Assembly (NCBI GenBank): GCA_965223095.1
Contig: OZ244979.1
Span: 868,001 to 932,000, forward strand
From: J054 sp965223095
GTDB taxonomy: Bacteria; Pseudomonadota; Gammaproteobacteria; Steroidobacterales; GCA-2729495
Reading direction: 5' to 3'
DNA length: 64,000 nt
Positions 1 through 8,034 of this stretch are shown piece after piece (the first letter of the stretch is position 1; each line of letters opens with the position of its first letter). A model generated the notes under the pieces. The model saw nothing but the letters and a program-made list of their open reading frames with translations, was not told the DNA's origin and searched no databases. The translations under genes were made by a program, and so were the position numbers.

Positions 1-274
1 CGATGAACATCAGTGGGGCTGCGCCATAGCTGCCCAATACCACCCAAAATGCTGCAACGACCAAGAAACCATCCCGCAGCCGCATGTCGCGCTCATCCTT
101 GCGCACGGGGAACCAAATGACTGCGCCGGTAAGCAGCGTTACGGCAAAGCCGGCGAGAAAAGCAAAATAGGAATTATCGGCGTAGTAAAACGATACGGCC
201 ACCGGCGGCAACATGGTGACGCTAAACAGCATCAGGAGTAGACCAAGAATTCGCTGAGTAACTCCAATGCGCAT
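1..274 (-). CDS. trkH: Trk potassium uptake protein TrkH, N-terminal fragment
   Basis: This is the beginning of a gene that runs off the left edge; 91 codons are visible. It starts at an ATG at 274 and reads MRIGVTQRILGLLLMLFSVT, followed by hydrophobic segments and the loop FPVRKDERDMRLRDGFLVV. That pattern of two TM helices, a charged loop and a further helix is typical of the start of TrkH/TrkG, the K+-translocating inner-membrane subunit that works with NAD-binding TrkA. It lies 47 bases downstream of trkA on the same strand, so the two are probably co-transcribed. The pore loops and selectivity filter are outside the window. Confidence 0.85.
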   Translation of the reverse strand, partial: MRIGVTQRILGLLLMLFSVTMLPPVAVSFYYADNSYFAFLAGFAVTLLTGAVIWFPVRKDERDMRLRDGFLVVAAFWVVLGSYGAAPLMFI

Positions 275-321
275 GCTAGGTGGTCTTCTGCTGAGTTAAT
301 CTGTACTTGCGGATAGGGCCG

Positions 322-1719
322 TTAGAACGCCACGTTAACTTGGAACAGTCGCTCGACTTCATCGGTTTGGCGGCGATCGGTGATGAACAGGATCACATGA
401 TCTTCTGCTTCAATCACCGTGTCGTGATGGGCCTCCATGATTCGCCCTTGACGCAAGATTGCGCTGATGCTGGTGCCGGGCGGCAAGGGGATGTCTTCTA
501 CATTTCGGCCCACGACCTGGGACTCGTCCGGCGTACCGTGAGCCACGGCCTCGATGGCCTCGGCTTCACCGCGGCGCAGGGAATGCACTTTGACGACATC
601 TCCTCGCCTAACGTGGGCCAGCAGGGCGCTGATGGTGACCTGCTGCGGTGAAATCGCGACGTCGATGGTGCCGCTTTCCACCAGCTCGGCGTAGGCCGGC
701 CGATTGATTAGCGCCATGACTTTATTGCAGCCAAGTCGCTTCGCCAGCATGGCGGATAGTATGTTGGCTTCCTCGGCGTTTGTTAGGGAGACGAAGACAT
801 CGGCGCTGTCGATGTTTTCCTCGAGCAACAGTTCTTCATCCGCTGCATCGCCATGCAAGACAATGGCTTTGCTGAGTCGTTCTGAGATCTGCCGGGCTTG
901 ATCGCGGTTGCGTTCGATGACCTTGACTTGATTGGTATCTTCCAACGCCGAGGCGAGGCGGAAGCCGATATTGCCGCCACCGGCAATAACGACCCGACGT
1001 ACGGTGTCTTCGGGCCGGCGCAGTTCGTTCATCACCAAGCGCGAATCGTCCCGCCCGGCGATGAAAAAGACCTCATCGTCGTCGCAAATCAGCGTATTGC
1101 CGTCCGGCACAATGCTTTCACCGTTGCGATAGATGGCTGCGATGCGCGTTTCGACATTGGGAATATGTTCGTGCATCGATTTGATTTGTTCGCCCACTAA
1201 GCGACCGCCGCGGTGCGCCCGCGCGCCGATCAAACGCACCCGGCCATCGCCAAAATCCAAGGCCTGGAATGCGCCGGGAAAATGGATGAGCTGTTCAATA
1301 TGTTCTGTGACCAATTGTTCGGGGCTAATGAATACATCCACTGGAATCGCATGCTGTGAGAATAATTTCTTATTCTTGTCCTTCTCCTTAACATGCGCGG
1401 TGATGTACTCGGCATTGCGAATTCTGGCGATCTTCGTGGGTGTTTGAAAACAGGTATAGGCCACCTGACAGGCAATCATGTTGGTCTCGTCGCTATTCGT
1501 TAAGGCGATGACCATGTCAGCGTTCTTAGCGCCCGCCCGCTCGAGTACGGCGGGATAAGCCGCATGGCCTACAACGGTGCGAATGTCCAAACGATCTTGG
1601 AGTTCCCGTAAAGTCGATGCAGCGGTATCCACGACGGTGACTTCGTTGGTTTCGGCTCGAGCCAGTTGGTAGGCAGCGGTGGAGCCGACCTGACCGGCGC
1701 CTAGAATGAGTATATTCAT
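322..1719 (-). CDS. trkA: Trk system potassium uptake regulatory protein TrkA
   Basis: A protein of 465 residues, the usual TrkA length, with the duplicated RCK architecture: a Rossmann NAD-binding motif GAGQVG near residue 7 and a second, GGGNIG, near residue 246, each followed by a TrkA_C domain. TrkA is the peripheral cytoplasmic gating subunit of the TrkH/TrkG potassium channel and binds NAD(H)/ATP. It starts with ATG, sits 36 bases after uvrD and is followed by trkH, so the operon order appears to be uvrD, trkA, trkH. Nothing looks broken. Confidence 0.97.
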   Translation of the reverse strand: MNILILGAGQVGSTAAYQLARAETNEVTVVDTAASTLRELQDRLDIRTVVGHAAYPAVLERAGAKNADMVIALTNSDETNMIACQVAYTCFQTPTKIARIRNAEYITAHVKEKDKNKKLFSQHAIPVDVFISPEQLVTEHIEQLIHFPGAFQALDFGDGRVRLIGARAHRGGRLVGEQIKSMHEHIPNVETRIAAIYRNGESIVPDGNTLICDDDEVFFIAGRDDSRLVMNELRRPEDTVRRVVIAGGGNIGFRLASALEDTNQVKVIERNRDQARQISERLSKAIVLHGDAADEELLLEENIDSADVFVSLTNAEEANILSAMLAKRLGCNKVMALINRPAYAELVESGTIDVAISPQQVTISALLAHVRRGDVVKVHSLRRGEAEAIEAVAHGTPDESQVVGRNVEDIPLPPGTSISAILRQGRIMEAHHDTVIEAEDHVILFITDRRQTDEVERLFQVNVAF

Positions 1720-1755
1720 GTAGTGGCGGCGTTCCCTGCGCGGGCAGGCGGTATG

Positions 1756-3912
1756 TTACATCACTTCAAGGCCGGCATAAGCCATGACTAGCCATTTTGT
1801 GCCGGCTGTCTCAAAGTTTACCTGTACCCGTGCATGGGCGCCCCCACCTTCATAGTTCAGCACGACACCTTCGCCGAATTTGCCGTGCCGAACTCGCTGG
1901 CCCAAGACCAAACTGCCCTCTTCCCGCGGGGCGCTGCGCACCGTGCGTCGTTGTAGCGGCTGCGAGACGCGAATCGCGGGGCGTACTTCTTCCAACAGCT
2001 CGGCCGGAATTTCGCCAATGAAGCGCGACGGGTGGCCAAAGCTGTCCACTCCGTGCATGCGACGCTGCTCCGCGTACGTTAGATACAAGTTTTGCATGGC
2101 CCGGGTCGTACCCACGTAGCAGAGTCGTCGCTCCTCTTCTAAGCCCGAGGCATCGTTTATGGAGCGGCGGTGTGGAAACAGCCCGTCTTCCATACCCGTC
2201 ATGAAAACCAGCGGAAATTCGAGTCCTTTCGCGCTATGCAGGGTCATCAATTGCACACAGTCTTCCCAGCTGTCTCCTTGGGTATCGCCCGATTCCAAAA
2301 CGGCATGGGCCAGAAACGCATCCAAGGGTGTCATGTCTTCTTCGCTATCTTCCGGCTGAAAACCCATGGCCGCGCTGACAAGTTCGTCGAGGTTCTCCAG
2401 TCTCGCCTCGGCACGCTCACGCGGTTCTTTTTTGTAGTGTGGGATTAAGCCAGAGTGTTTGATGACGTGATCAACCTGCTCGTGTAAAGCTAAACCCGCG
2501 GTATCGCGATCTAAGTTTTCGACGAGTTGCATGAAGCCTTGCACGGCATTGGCCGCCCGGCTAGACAATTGATTACCCGCCAGGGAACAGGCTGATTGCC
2601 ACAGGGAGTTACCATAGGCGCGGGCGTAGCCGCGAATCACTTCCACACTCCGCGCCCCAATGCCGCGAGTGGGCAAATTCACCACGCGCTCGAAGGCGGC
2701 ATCGTTGTCGCGGCTGGCAATGATGCGCAAATAGGCTAGCGCATCTTTGATTTCCGCGCGTTCGAAAAACCGCAGTCCACCATAGACTCGGTAGGGTAAA
2801 TTGGCCTGTAGTAAGGCTTCTTCAAAAACTCGTGATTGCGCATTGGAGCGGTACAACACAGCCGTTTCGGCACGCGGATTGCCCTGGCTGACCCAATCTT
2901 GAATGCGGCCAATCACGAACGCCGCCTCGTCACGTTCGTTGTAGGCGTTATAGAGCCTGATGGGCTCGCCCTCATCGCCGGCCGTCCACAACTCTTTGCC
3001 GAGTCGCCCATTGTTGTTGGTGATGATGGCGTTGGCCGCTTTAAGAATGCTACCCGTGGAGCGGTAATTTTGCTCCAGCTTAACCATGCGGGTGCCGGGA
3101 AAGTCCTTTTGAAACCGCATGAGATGTTCCATGCGGGCCCCGCGCCAGCGATAGATGGACTGATCATCGTCACCCACGACGAAGGGTGTACCCGTCTCGC
3201 CGGCGAGTACACGAAACCAGGCATACTGAATGGCATTGGTGTCTTGAAACTCATCCACCATCACATGCCGAAAGCGGCGGCGGTATCGCTCTAGTATTTC
3301 GGGCTGGTGCAGCCACAGTTCATGTGCGCGCAGCAGTAGCTCCGCAAAATCCACCAAGCCCGCCTGGTCACAAGCCGTTTGGTACTCGCTATACAATCGA
3401 ATGAGCTGTCTGCGGTTGGTGTCGCCCTCGTCGTTCACATGCTCGGGGCGCAGACCTTCGTCTTTCTGGTTGTTGATGAAATACTGAATTTCTCGCGGTA
3501 CCCAGGTGGTTTCATCCAGCTCTAGATCTCTGATTAATCGGCGAATCAGACGCTGCTGGTCATCGGCATCGATAATTTGAAAAGACTGGGGTAGATTGGC
3601 CTCACGCCAATGGCGGCGCAGCAATCGATGCGCCAGGCCATGGAAGGTACCCACCCATAGATTTTCCACGGGCATGTCCAGTAGCGCTTCGATGCGTTGG
3701 CGCATTTCCGCCGCGGCTTTGTTGGTGAAGGTCACGGCCAAGATACCGAGGGGCGAGACATTCTCAACACGAATCAGCCACGCGATTCGATGCACCAGGA
3801 CCCGGGTCTTGCCGCTGCCCGCGCCAGCAACCACCAGCATGGGTTCGTTTGGCGCACTGACGGCCTCGCGTTGCGCGTCGTTGAGGGGGTCGATGATGGA
3901 GGTGACGTCCAT
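1756..3912 (-). CDS. uvrD: DNA helicase II (UvrD), superfamily 1 helicase
   Basis: A 718-residue superfamily 1A helicase that unwinds DNA 3' to 5' in nucleotide excision and mismatch repair. Visible motifs are Walker A GAGSGKT, motif Ia TFTNKAAAEM, motif II DEFQDTN, motif III GDDDQSIYRWRGA, and the late motifs TLHSAKGLEFP and VGTTRAMQNL. The C-terminus has the short Tudor-like tail (RVRHGKFGEGVV) usual for UvrD/PcrA. An ORF opens at 3993, but homology begins at MDVTSIIDPLNDAQREAV, so the ATG at 3912 is preferred; the longer version would also overlap the upstream gene. UvrD is more likely than Rep because of the Tudor-like tail and the DDDQ motif. Confidence 0.95.
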   Translation of the reverse strand: MDVTSIIDPLNDAQREAVSAPNEPMLVVAGAGSGKTRVLVHRIAWLIRVENVSPLGILAVTFTNKAAAEMRQRIEALLDMPVENLWVGTFHGLAHRLLRRHWREANLPQSFQIIDADDQQRLIRRLIRDLELDETTWVPREIQYFINNQKDEGLRPEHVNDEGDTNRRQLIRLYSEYQTACDQAGLVDFAELLLRAHELWLHQPEILERYRRRFRHVMVDEFQDTNAIQYAWFRVLAGETGTPFVVGDDDQSIYRWRGARMEHLMRFQKDFPGTRMVKLEQNYRSTGSILKAANAIITNNNGRLGKELWTAGDEGEPIRLYNAYNERDEAAFVIGRIQDWVSQGNPRAETAVLYRSNAQSRVFEEALLQANLPYRVYGGLRFFERAEIKDALAYLRIIASRDNDAAFERVVNLPTRGIGARSVEVIRGYARAYGNSLWQSACSLAGNQLSSRAANAVQGFMQLVENLDRDTAGLALHEQVDHVIKHSGLIPHYKKEPRERAEARLENLDELVSAAMGFQPEDSEEDMTPLDAFLAHAVLESGDTQGDSWEDCVQLMTLHSAKGLEFPLVFMTGMEDGLFPHRRSINDASGLEEERRLCYVGTTRAMQNLYLTYAEQRRMHGVDSFGHPSRFIGEIPAELLEEVRPAIRVSQPLQRRTVRSAPREEGSLVLGQRVRHGKFGEGVVLNYEGGGAHARVQVNFETAGTKWLVMAYAGLEVM

Positions 3913-3952
3913 GCTGGTCAGTCTATCAGGGCCGGGTGTTGGCGCCTGCGGT

Positions 3953-4954
3953 TTATGGGCATAAATAGAGCAGACTGGCCCGGTTGTCGGCATTCAGTAC
4001 GCGTTCATGGGAGCAGTTTGACAGGTCTAGTGTGGAAACAATCGGACTCGCGCTTTCGCTGCAGGGCTGGGATGCTTTCCAGTCCGCGCTACTGAGAAAA
4101 ACCGGTGGCGGGGTAAAATTAACCGGTGCCAGTCCGCGTTCGCGACGTTGTCGTCCCAGCGCTAAATAAACCGAGAAACTTTTTTCACAGGCTTGGTTCA
4201 GGGCGTCATCTGGAAGTCTTGCCGCCAAGGTTTCCAACCAGTCAGACAATTCATCGTCAAGAATGGGTTCACCGGCGTCCCTAACAGCGGCCGCAGCATA
4301 GGCAAAGGCATCATTCAGCAGCCCATCGCTGCCGCTTTTTGAAAGGCTTTCCAGTTGCCGGCTAAATTCTGGGTCGGCCGCGAAATCGCTCGCGGCCACG
4401 TCACTGAAAGTTTCCAGTTGAGACGCGATTTGCAGTAGCGCGTAAGCCGAACCCTGATTTGCCGCCTGATCAAATAGCCTCATGGCGGCGAATGAGTCAG
4501 CCATTGTTCGGCGTAATCCGAGTGCTAGCGTCGCGCGGCTATCGCCCTGGCTACTCATGGCGCGCAGTGTCGCTTCATTCAAGGAATCGAAATAAGCGCC
4601 GGACGAGGTTTCCTGACCGCTGCTGAAAAGCGGGCTCTGATCGATTTGACCGCGGGCGCGGTACCAGGCCGCGCTGGCATCTAGTAGGTTGTCCGCGTCT
4701 AGACCGCGGTCGATCAAGAGCCTGCGAAGATCCCTCCGGCTACCAATTCGTGGCAGGTCGCTATATTGCGTTTCTACCGTAGGCTTAGCCCTTGCTTCGA
4801 TTGTGGGCGGGTTCTTTCTCGGCGTTTGTGTGCCAACACTCGGTGTTAATTGCGGCGTCGGGCTAGCGGAGTTACTACCGATTTGGCGCACGAACAGCAA
4901 TAACACGCCCAGCAATGCGGTTGCGATCAAAACATACCAGTTAGTCTTGGACAC
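3953..4954 (-). CDS. Membrane-anchored protein of unknown function, Sel1/TPR-like helical region
   Basis: A 333-residue protein not assigned to a named family. Residues about 6-24 form one hydrophobic helix (WYVLIATALLGVLLLFV), suggesting an N-terminal inner-membrane anchor with the rest in the periplasm. Residues 40-60 are Pro/Thr rich. The middle contains ALALGLRR...AAMRLFDQAANQGSAYALLQIAS-type text, which resembles Sel1-like repeats. The start is GTG at 4954 without a well-placed Shine-Dalgarno, so the start is uncertain. It lies 18 bases after ctaA and 40 before uvrD, so it is probably co-transcribed with both. No catalytic motif was seen. Confidence 0.7.
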   Translation of the reverse strand: MSKTNWYVLIATALLGVLLLFVRQIGSNSASPTPQLTPSVGTQTPRKNPPTIEARAKPTVETQYSDLPRIGSRRDLRRLLIDRGLDADNLLDASAAWYRARGQIDQSPLFSSGQETSSGAYFDSLNEATLRAMSSQGDSRATLALGLRRTMADSFAAMRLFDQAANQGSAYALLQIASQLETFSDVAASDFAADPEFSRQLESLSKSGSDGLLNDAFAYAAAAVRDAGEPILDDELSDWLETLAARLPDDALNQACEKSFSVYLALGRQRRERGLAPVNFTPPPVFLSSADWKASQPCSESASPIVSTLDLSNCSHERVLNADNRASLLYLCP

Positions 4955-4972
4955 CAGAGCAGCGAATCGTTC

Positions 4973-5971
4973 CTAAGGCTTTATTAGTGCGGCAGCATGA
5001 TTGAGATTGATCGTAGCCAATAAGAGCAGGGCTGCAACACCATTGTGCATGCTCGCCAAACTTAAGGGTAGACCAAACCACACCACACCAAGACCGAGCA
5101 AAACTTGTGCACCGAGTGCCAACATGACGAGCAAGCCGGCCGTCCTCATGTCGGACTCTTCACGTCGAAACGCACTCCATGCGATGCCACCCAGCAGTAG
5201 AAAAGTCACCAGGGCACCCAGCCTGTGCGTGTAGTGAATTGCGACCCGCGCCGGTGCTTCTAACACGCCACCCTCGTAGTCCACGCCCAGGCCTCGCCAC
5301 ATCACAAAGCCCTCGGCAAAGTCCGCGCGCTCAGGCCACCATTCGCCGCCGCAAGTCGGCAGGTCGGGGCAGGCAAGGGCCGCATAATTAGAGCTGGTCC
5401 AGCCGCCTAATGCGATTTGGCAAATCAGCACTAGCAGCCCGAGGGCGGCGGGTAGATAGACCCGCCGCAAGGGCATTGTTTGAATTACCGAGCGCCGCCG
5501 GTGCTCCAGTATTAACCAAAACAGTAAGGCCGTAGTCGCTAAGCCACCGAGCAAATGCGCCATGACGATGAGTGGTTTCAGCAACAAGGTCACCGTCCAC
5601 ATGCCCAGGAGGCCTTGGAAAATCACGACCCCCAGCAAGATCAAAGGCAGCACAACGGGCTGCTGATACTGGTCTCGATTTCGCCAGGCTAAGAAAGCGA
5701 TGACCAATATTAGAAACCCCAAGGTGGACGCTAGATAGCGGTGAATCATCTCCCGCCAAGCCTTGCCCGGTTCTAATAACCTGTCGGGATACGCAGCTTG
5801 CGCGGCGGCCCGTTCCGCGGCGTCGGCTGGCAGCACAAGTTCGCCATAGCAGCCCGGCCAGTCTGGACAACCGAGACCGGCGTCCGTGAGCCTGACATAG
5901 GCGCCGAGCACGACGACGCACAAGGCGACGAGGCAGGCAATATAGAGCAAGCGAACATACCAGTTGTACAT
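4973..5971 (-). CDS. ctaA: Haem A synthase (COX15/CtaA family)
   Basis: A 332-residue polytopic membrane protein converting haem O to haem A by oxidising the C8 methyl group, required by both aa3-type oxidases encoded downstream on this map. It opens with the family signature LGAYVRLTDAGLGCPDWPGCYGE (core LTDAGLGCPDWPGC) and has the conserved haem-ligand histidine contexts HRYLAST, HLLGGL, HYTHRLGA and HNGVAAL. A second Cys pair lies in ALACPDLPTC. The ATG is at 5971. It lies 385 bases downstream of the oxidase subunit IV gene and probably has its own promoter. No haem O synthase (ctaB) gene follows it, unlike many cox loci. Confidence 0.95.
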   Translation of the reverse strand: MYNWYVRLLYIACLVALCVVVLGAYVRLTDAGLGCPDWPGCYGELVLPADAAERAAAQAAYPDRLLEPGKAWREMIHRYLASTLGFLILVIAFLAWRNRDQYQQPVVLPLILLGVVIFQGLLGMWTVTLLLKPLIVMAHLLGGLATTALLFWLILEHRRRSVIQTMPLRRVYLPAALGLLVLICQIALGGWTSSNYAALACPDLPTCGGEWWPERADFAEGFVMWRGLGVDYEGGVLEAPARVAIHYTHRLGALVTFLLLGGIAWSAFRREESDMRTAGLLVMLALGAQVLLGLGVVWFGLPLSLASMHNGVAALLLLATINLNHAAALIKP

Positions 5972-6356
5972 GGGTGGCCTTCAGTTCGATGTGTTGTTTT
6001 AGGATTTTGTGTTACTGAGCTTCGGTTGCAGCCTGGCGGCCCTGCGAGGAACCCTTATCTGTTCGCAATTATCGCCGGGTTACGGCTATAAATTCCAGTA
6101 TTCCGGAAGCACGTGGCCTAGTCATCTTGGTTGACGGACGGCTAGATTTATAGCTTGTCAAAGTGAATTTGTTGAAGCAATTCGAGCGATGGCAATGTGA
6201 TTTTTGCAGACTAGATCCACGCCGGATGTCATTGTCCGCCGTCGGCGGTCTTCTTGGTCAATCCTCTTCTACGAGGTGTTTCGGTCTTCGCAATACGAAT
6301 TGAATCAATATAGTTCGCGCAGCATTAATAGTTATTAGCTTCTTCTGAGCAAAAGC
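5972..6356. other. Intergenic region without a recognised gene
   Basis: This 385-base stretch separates the second oxidase cluster from ctaA. Open frames here have no recognisable product and poor codon use. A small GC-rich hairpin (CCGCC-GTC-GGCGG, 6236-6248) is present but has no T-run on the minus strand, so it is not a convincing terminator for the oxidase operon. The ctaA promoter should lie in the 5972-6100 part. Confidence 0.5.
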
Positions 6357-6680
6357 TTATTGGATGGGCGAAAAAGATGCGACGCGACTCCAAAATACAT
6401 AGCCGCTCTCGGCAGCCATCAAAACAACTAGCACGGCTAGTACGGTTGGCGGCACTAGAATTGCAGTTACCAAGGTCATACGTTCCCAGCGCATATGCAT
6501 GAAGACAGCAACGATCATACCCGCTTTTAGCCACATGAACGTCAGAATTAAGAACCAACGAAGTTCTCCTTGAAGATTCAAGTAGTCGACCATGTACGAG
6601 AAAAAGCTGAGTACAAAAAGTAGCACCCAAACCTTTAGGTACAAGCCGAGCGGATGTTGCTGCCCTTCAGTTTGTTCCAT
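6357..6680 (-). CDS. Cytochrome c oxidase subunit IV (CyoD/CtaF-type)
   Basis: A 107-residue protein with three TM helices, matching the small prokaryotic subunit IV family. The motif FLILTFMWLKAGMIVAVFMHMRWE (core MWLKAGMIVAVFMHM), with Lys and His-Met inside the second helix, is characteristic. The subunit stabilises the haem-copper oxidase core in the inner membrane. It starts at ATG 6680, ten bases after the subunit III gene, and is the last gene of the second oxidase operon (II-I-III-like-III-IV). Confidence 0.88.
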   Translation of the reverse strand: MEQTEGQQHPLGLYLKVWVLLFVLSFFSYMVDYLNLQGELRWFLILTFMWLKAGMIVAVFMHMRWERMTLVTAILVPPTVLAVLVVLMAAESGYVFWSRVASFSPIQ

Positions 6681-6689
6681 GATTTTTCC

Positions 6690-7379
6690 TTACCAAAGGT
6701 AGAAAAACGCGAAAATAAACACCCAAACTAGATCTACAAAGTGCCAATATAAGCCGGCTACCTCTACGGTTTCGTAAGTGCCTTTGCGATCATAAAATCC
6801 TGACCAGACCCGCCAAGCAACCACCAATAGGTAGATGACGCCGCCCGACACATGTAAACCATGAAATCCAGTGATCATGAAAAAGCTGGCGCCAAACTGA
6901 GCGGCTCCCATGGGATTACCCCAGGGTCGCACGCCTTCTTCAATCAGTTTTGTCCACTCGAACGCCTGCATGCCGACGAATGAAGCGCCTAAAAGCGCGG
7001 TCGCTAACATCAATAGCGCGGTTTTGGTTCGGTCGCGCCGGTAGCCGTAGTTGACGGCCAAAGCCATGGTTCCACTACTGGTAATCAAGATGAAGGTCAT
7101 GATCGCTATAAGTATTAGTGGAATATCCTGGCCGAAAAGGTGTAAGGCGAATACCTCGCTGGGAAATGGCCACGGCACTGTCGTGGACATTCTTACGGTC
7201 ATGTAGGACGTCAAGAAGCAGGAGAAAATGAAGGTATCGCTGAGCAAGAAAATCCACATCATGGCCTTGCCCCAAGGCACGTGGAAAGTTTGCTTATCGT
7301 CGGACCAGTCCGCGACGACGCCCTCTAGGCCCGGCGCCAGCTCCTTCGCTTCATCTGACTGCACAATTGCTTCTGACAT
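6690..7379 (-). CDS. coxP: Cytochrome c oxidase subunit III (CoxP-like)
   Basis: A 229-residue integral membrane subunit of a haem-copper oxidase. Diagnostic text includes WIFLLSDTFIFSCFLTSYM near residue 42, GFHGLHVSGGVIYLL near residue 170 and the ending YWHFVDLVWVFIFAFFYLW, the normal C-terminus of subunit III. ATG at 7379. It lies 13 bases after a second, more diverged subunit III-like gene, so this operon carries two subunit III paralogues, as rhizobial coxMNOP does; the symbol is given by that analogy only. Confidence 0.85.
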   Translation of the reverse strand: MSEAIVQSDEAKELAPGLEGVVADWSDDKQTFHVPWGKAMMWIFLLSDTFIFSCFLTSYMTVRMSTTVPWPFPSEVFALHLFGQDIPLILIAIMTFILITSSGTMALAVNYGYRRDRTKTALLMLATALLGASFVGMQAFEWTKLIEEGVRPWGNPMGAAQFGASFFMITGFHGLHVSGGVIYLLVVAWRVWSGFYDRKGTYETVEVAGLYWHFVDLVWVFIFAFFYLW

Positions 7380-7392
7380 GCCGTTTTACCCT

Positions 7393-8025
7393 TTAGGTCA
7401 CGATGAACAAGCTAAGAATCACAAACCAGACTAGCAGCAAATAGTGCCAGTAGGTCGTGCACAGGCCCACACTTACCCGTAGCTTACGGGCCGTTTCAAG
7501 ATCTTCGCTGGCAGATGAAGACCACGCGCGCAGGACACAACGGATCCAAGCCCATAGCCCACCCAGCAGATGCAGGCCATGAATGCCAGTGAGTAGGTAG
7601 AAAAAGGCGTTAGCGGGGTTGCTTGTCGCGAAAAAACCGGCCCGGTTTAGGCTTTGCCAGCCCCACAGCTGGCCGAAAAGAAAACCTACGCTCAATAGCC
7701 CCGCTACGGCTAAACCCGTACGCAGTTTGCTGAGCGATCCGTTAGTCACTGCAAATTTGGCCCACTGAAATGCGACACTCGCGGCTATAAGCAAGGCGGT
7801 GTTTAGCCAGAGTACAGGGGGCAAGGTCATCGATTGCCAGTCGGGTTGCGCCATGCGCATTTGATAGGCCATGACGAACAAGAAGAATAAACTGCTGACA
7901 ACGGCAAGAAAAAATCCCAGCCCAGTTTTTGCCGCTGACGCCGCGGCGACTGAAGGTTCGGGTAATTCATCTAGCGGGCCATGGGTAGCCCAAGACTTCT
8001 CGGCGAGTCGGCGTAGTGGATTCAC
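7393..8025 (-). CDS. coxO: Cytochrome c oxidase subunit III-like protein (CoxO-like)
   Basis: A 210-residue, roughly five-TM relative of subunit III. It retains NAFFYLLTGIHGLHLLGGL (core TGIHGLHLLGG) and the terminal CTTYWHYLLLVWFVILSLF, which correspond to the HGLH and YWHF blocks of subunit III, but lacks the long N-terminal part. The start is GTG at 8025, preceded by a clear AGGAGC five bases upstream. It sits 9 bases after the subunit I gene. Whether it replaces or supplements the second subunit III is unknown. Confidence 0.8.
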   Translation of the reverse strand: MNPLRRLAEKSWATHGPLDELPEPSVAAASAAKTGLGFFLAVVSSLFFLFVMAYQMRMAQPDWQSMTLPPVLWLNTALLIAASVAFQWAKFAVTNGSLSKLRTGLAVAGLLSVGFLFGQLWGWQSLNRAGFFATSNPANAFFYLLTGIHGLHLLGGLWAWIRCVLRAWSSSASEDLETARKLRVSVGLCTTYWHYLLLVWFVILSLFIVT

Positions 8026-8034
8026 GTCTCGCTC

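Noticed and set aside
2836..3294. A 152-codon frame antisense to uvrD.
   Set aside because: It is a shadow of a GC-rich coding region; the uvrD frame carries all helicase motifs here.
1756..3993. A longer UvrD starting at 3993.
   Set aside because: The extra 27 residues lack similarity and would overlap the upstream gene; the ATG at 3912 fits the family start.
6236..6248. Hairpin CCGCC-GTC-GGCGG downstream of the second oxidase operon.
   Set aside because: On the minus strand no T-run follows it; on the plus strand there is no gene to terminate.
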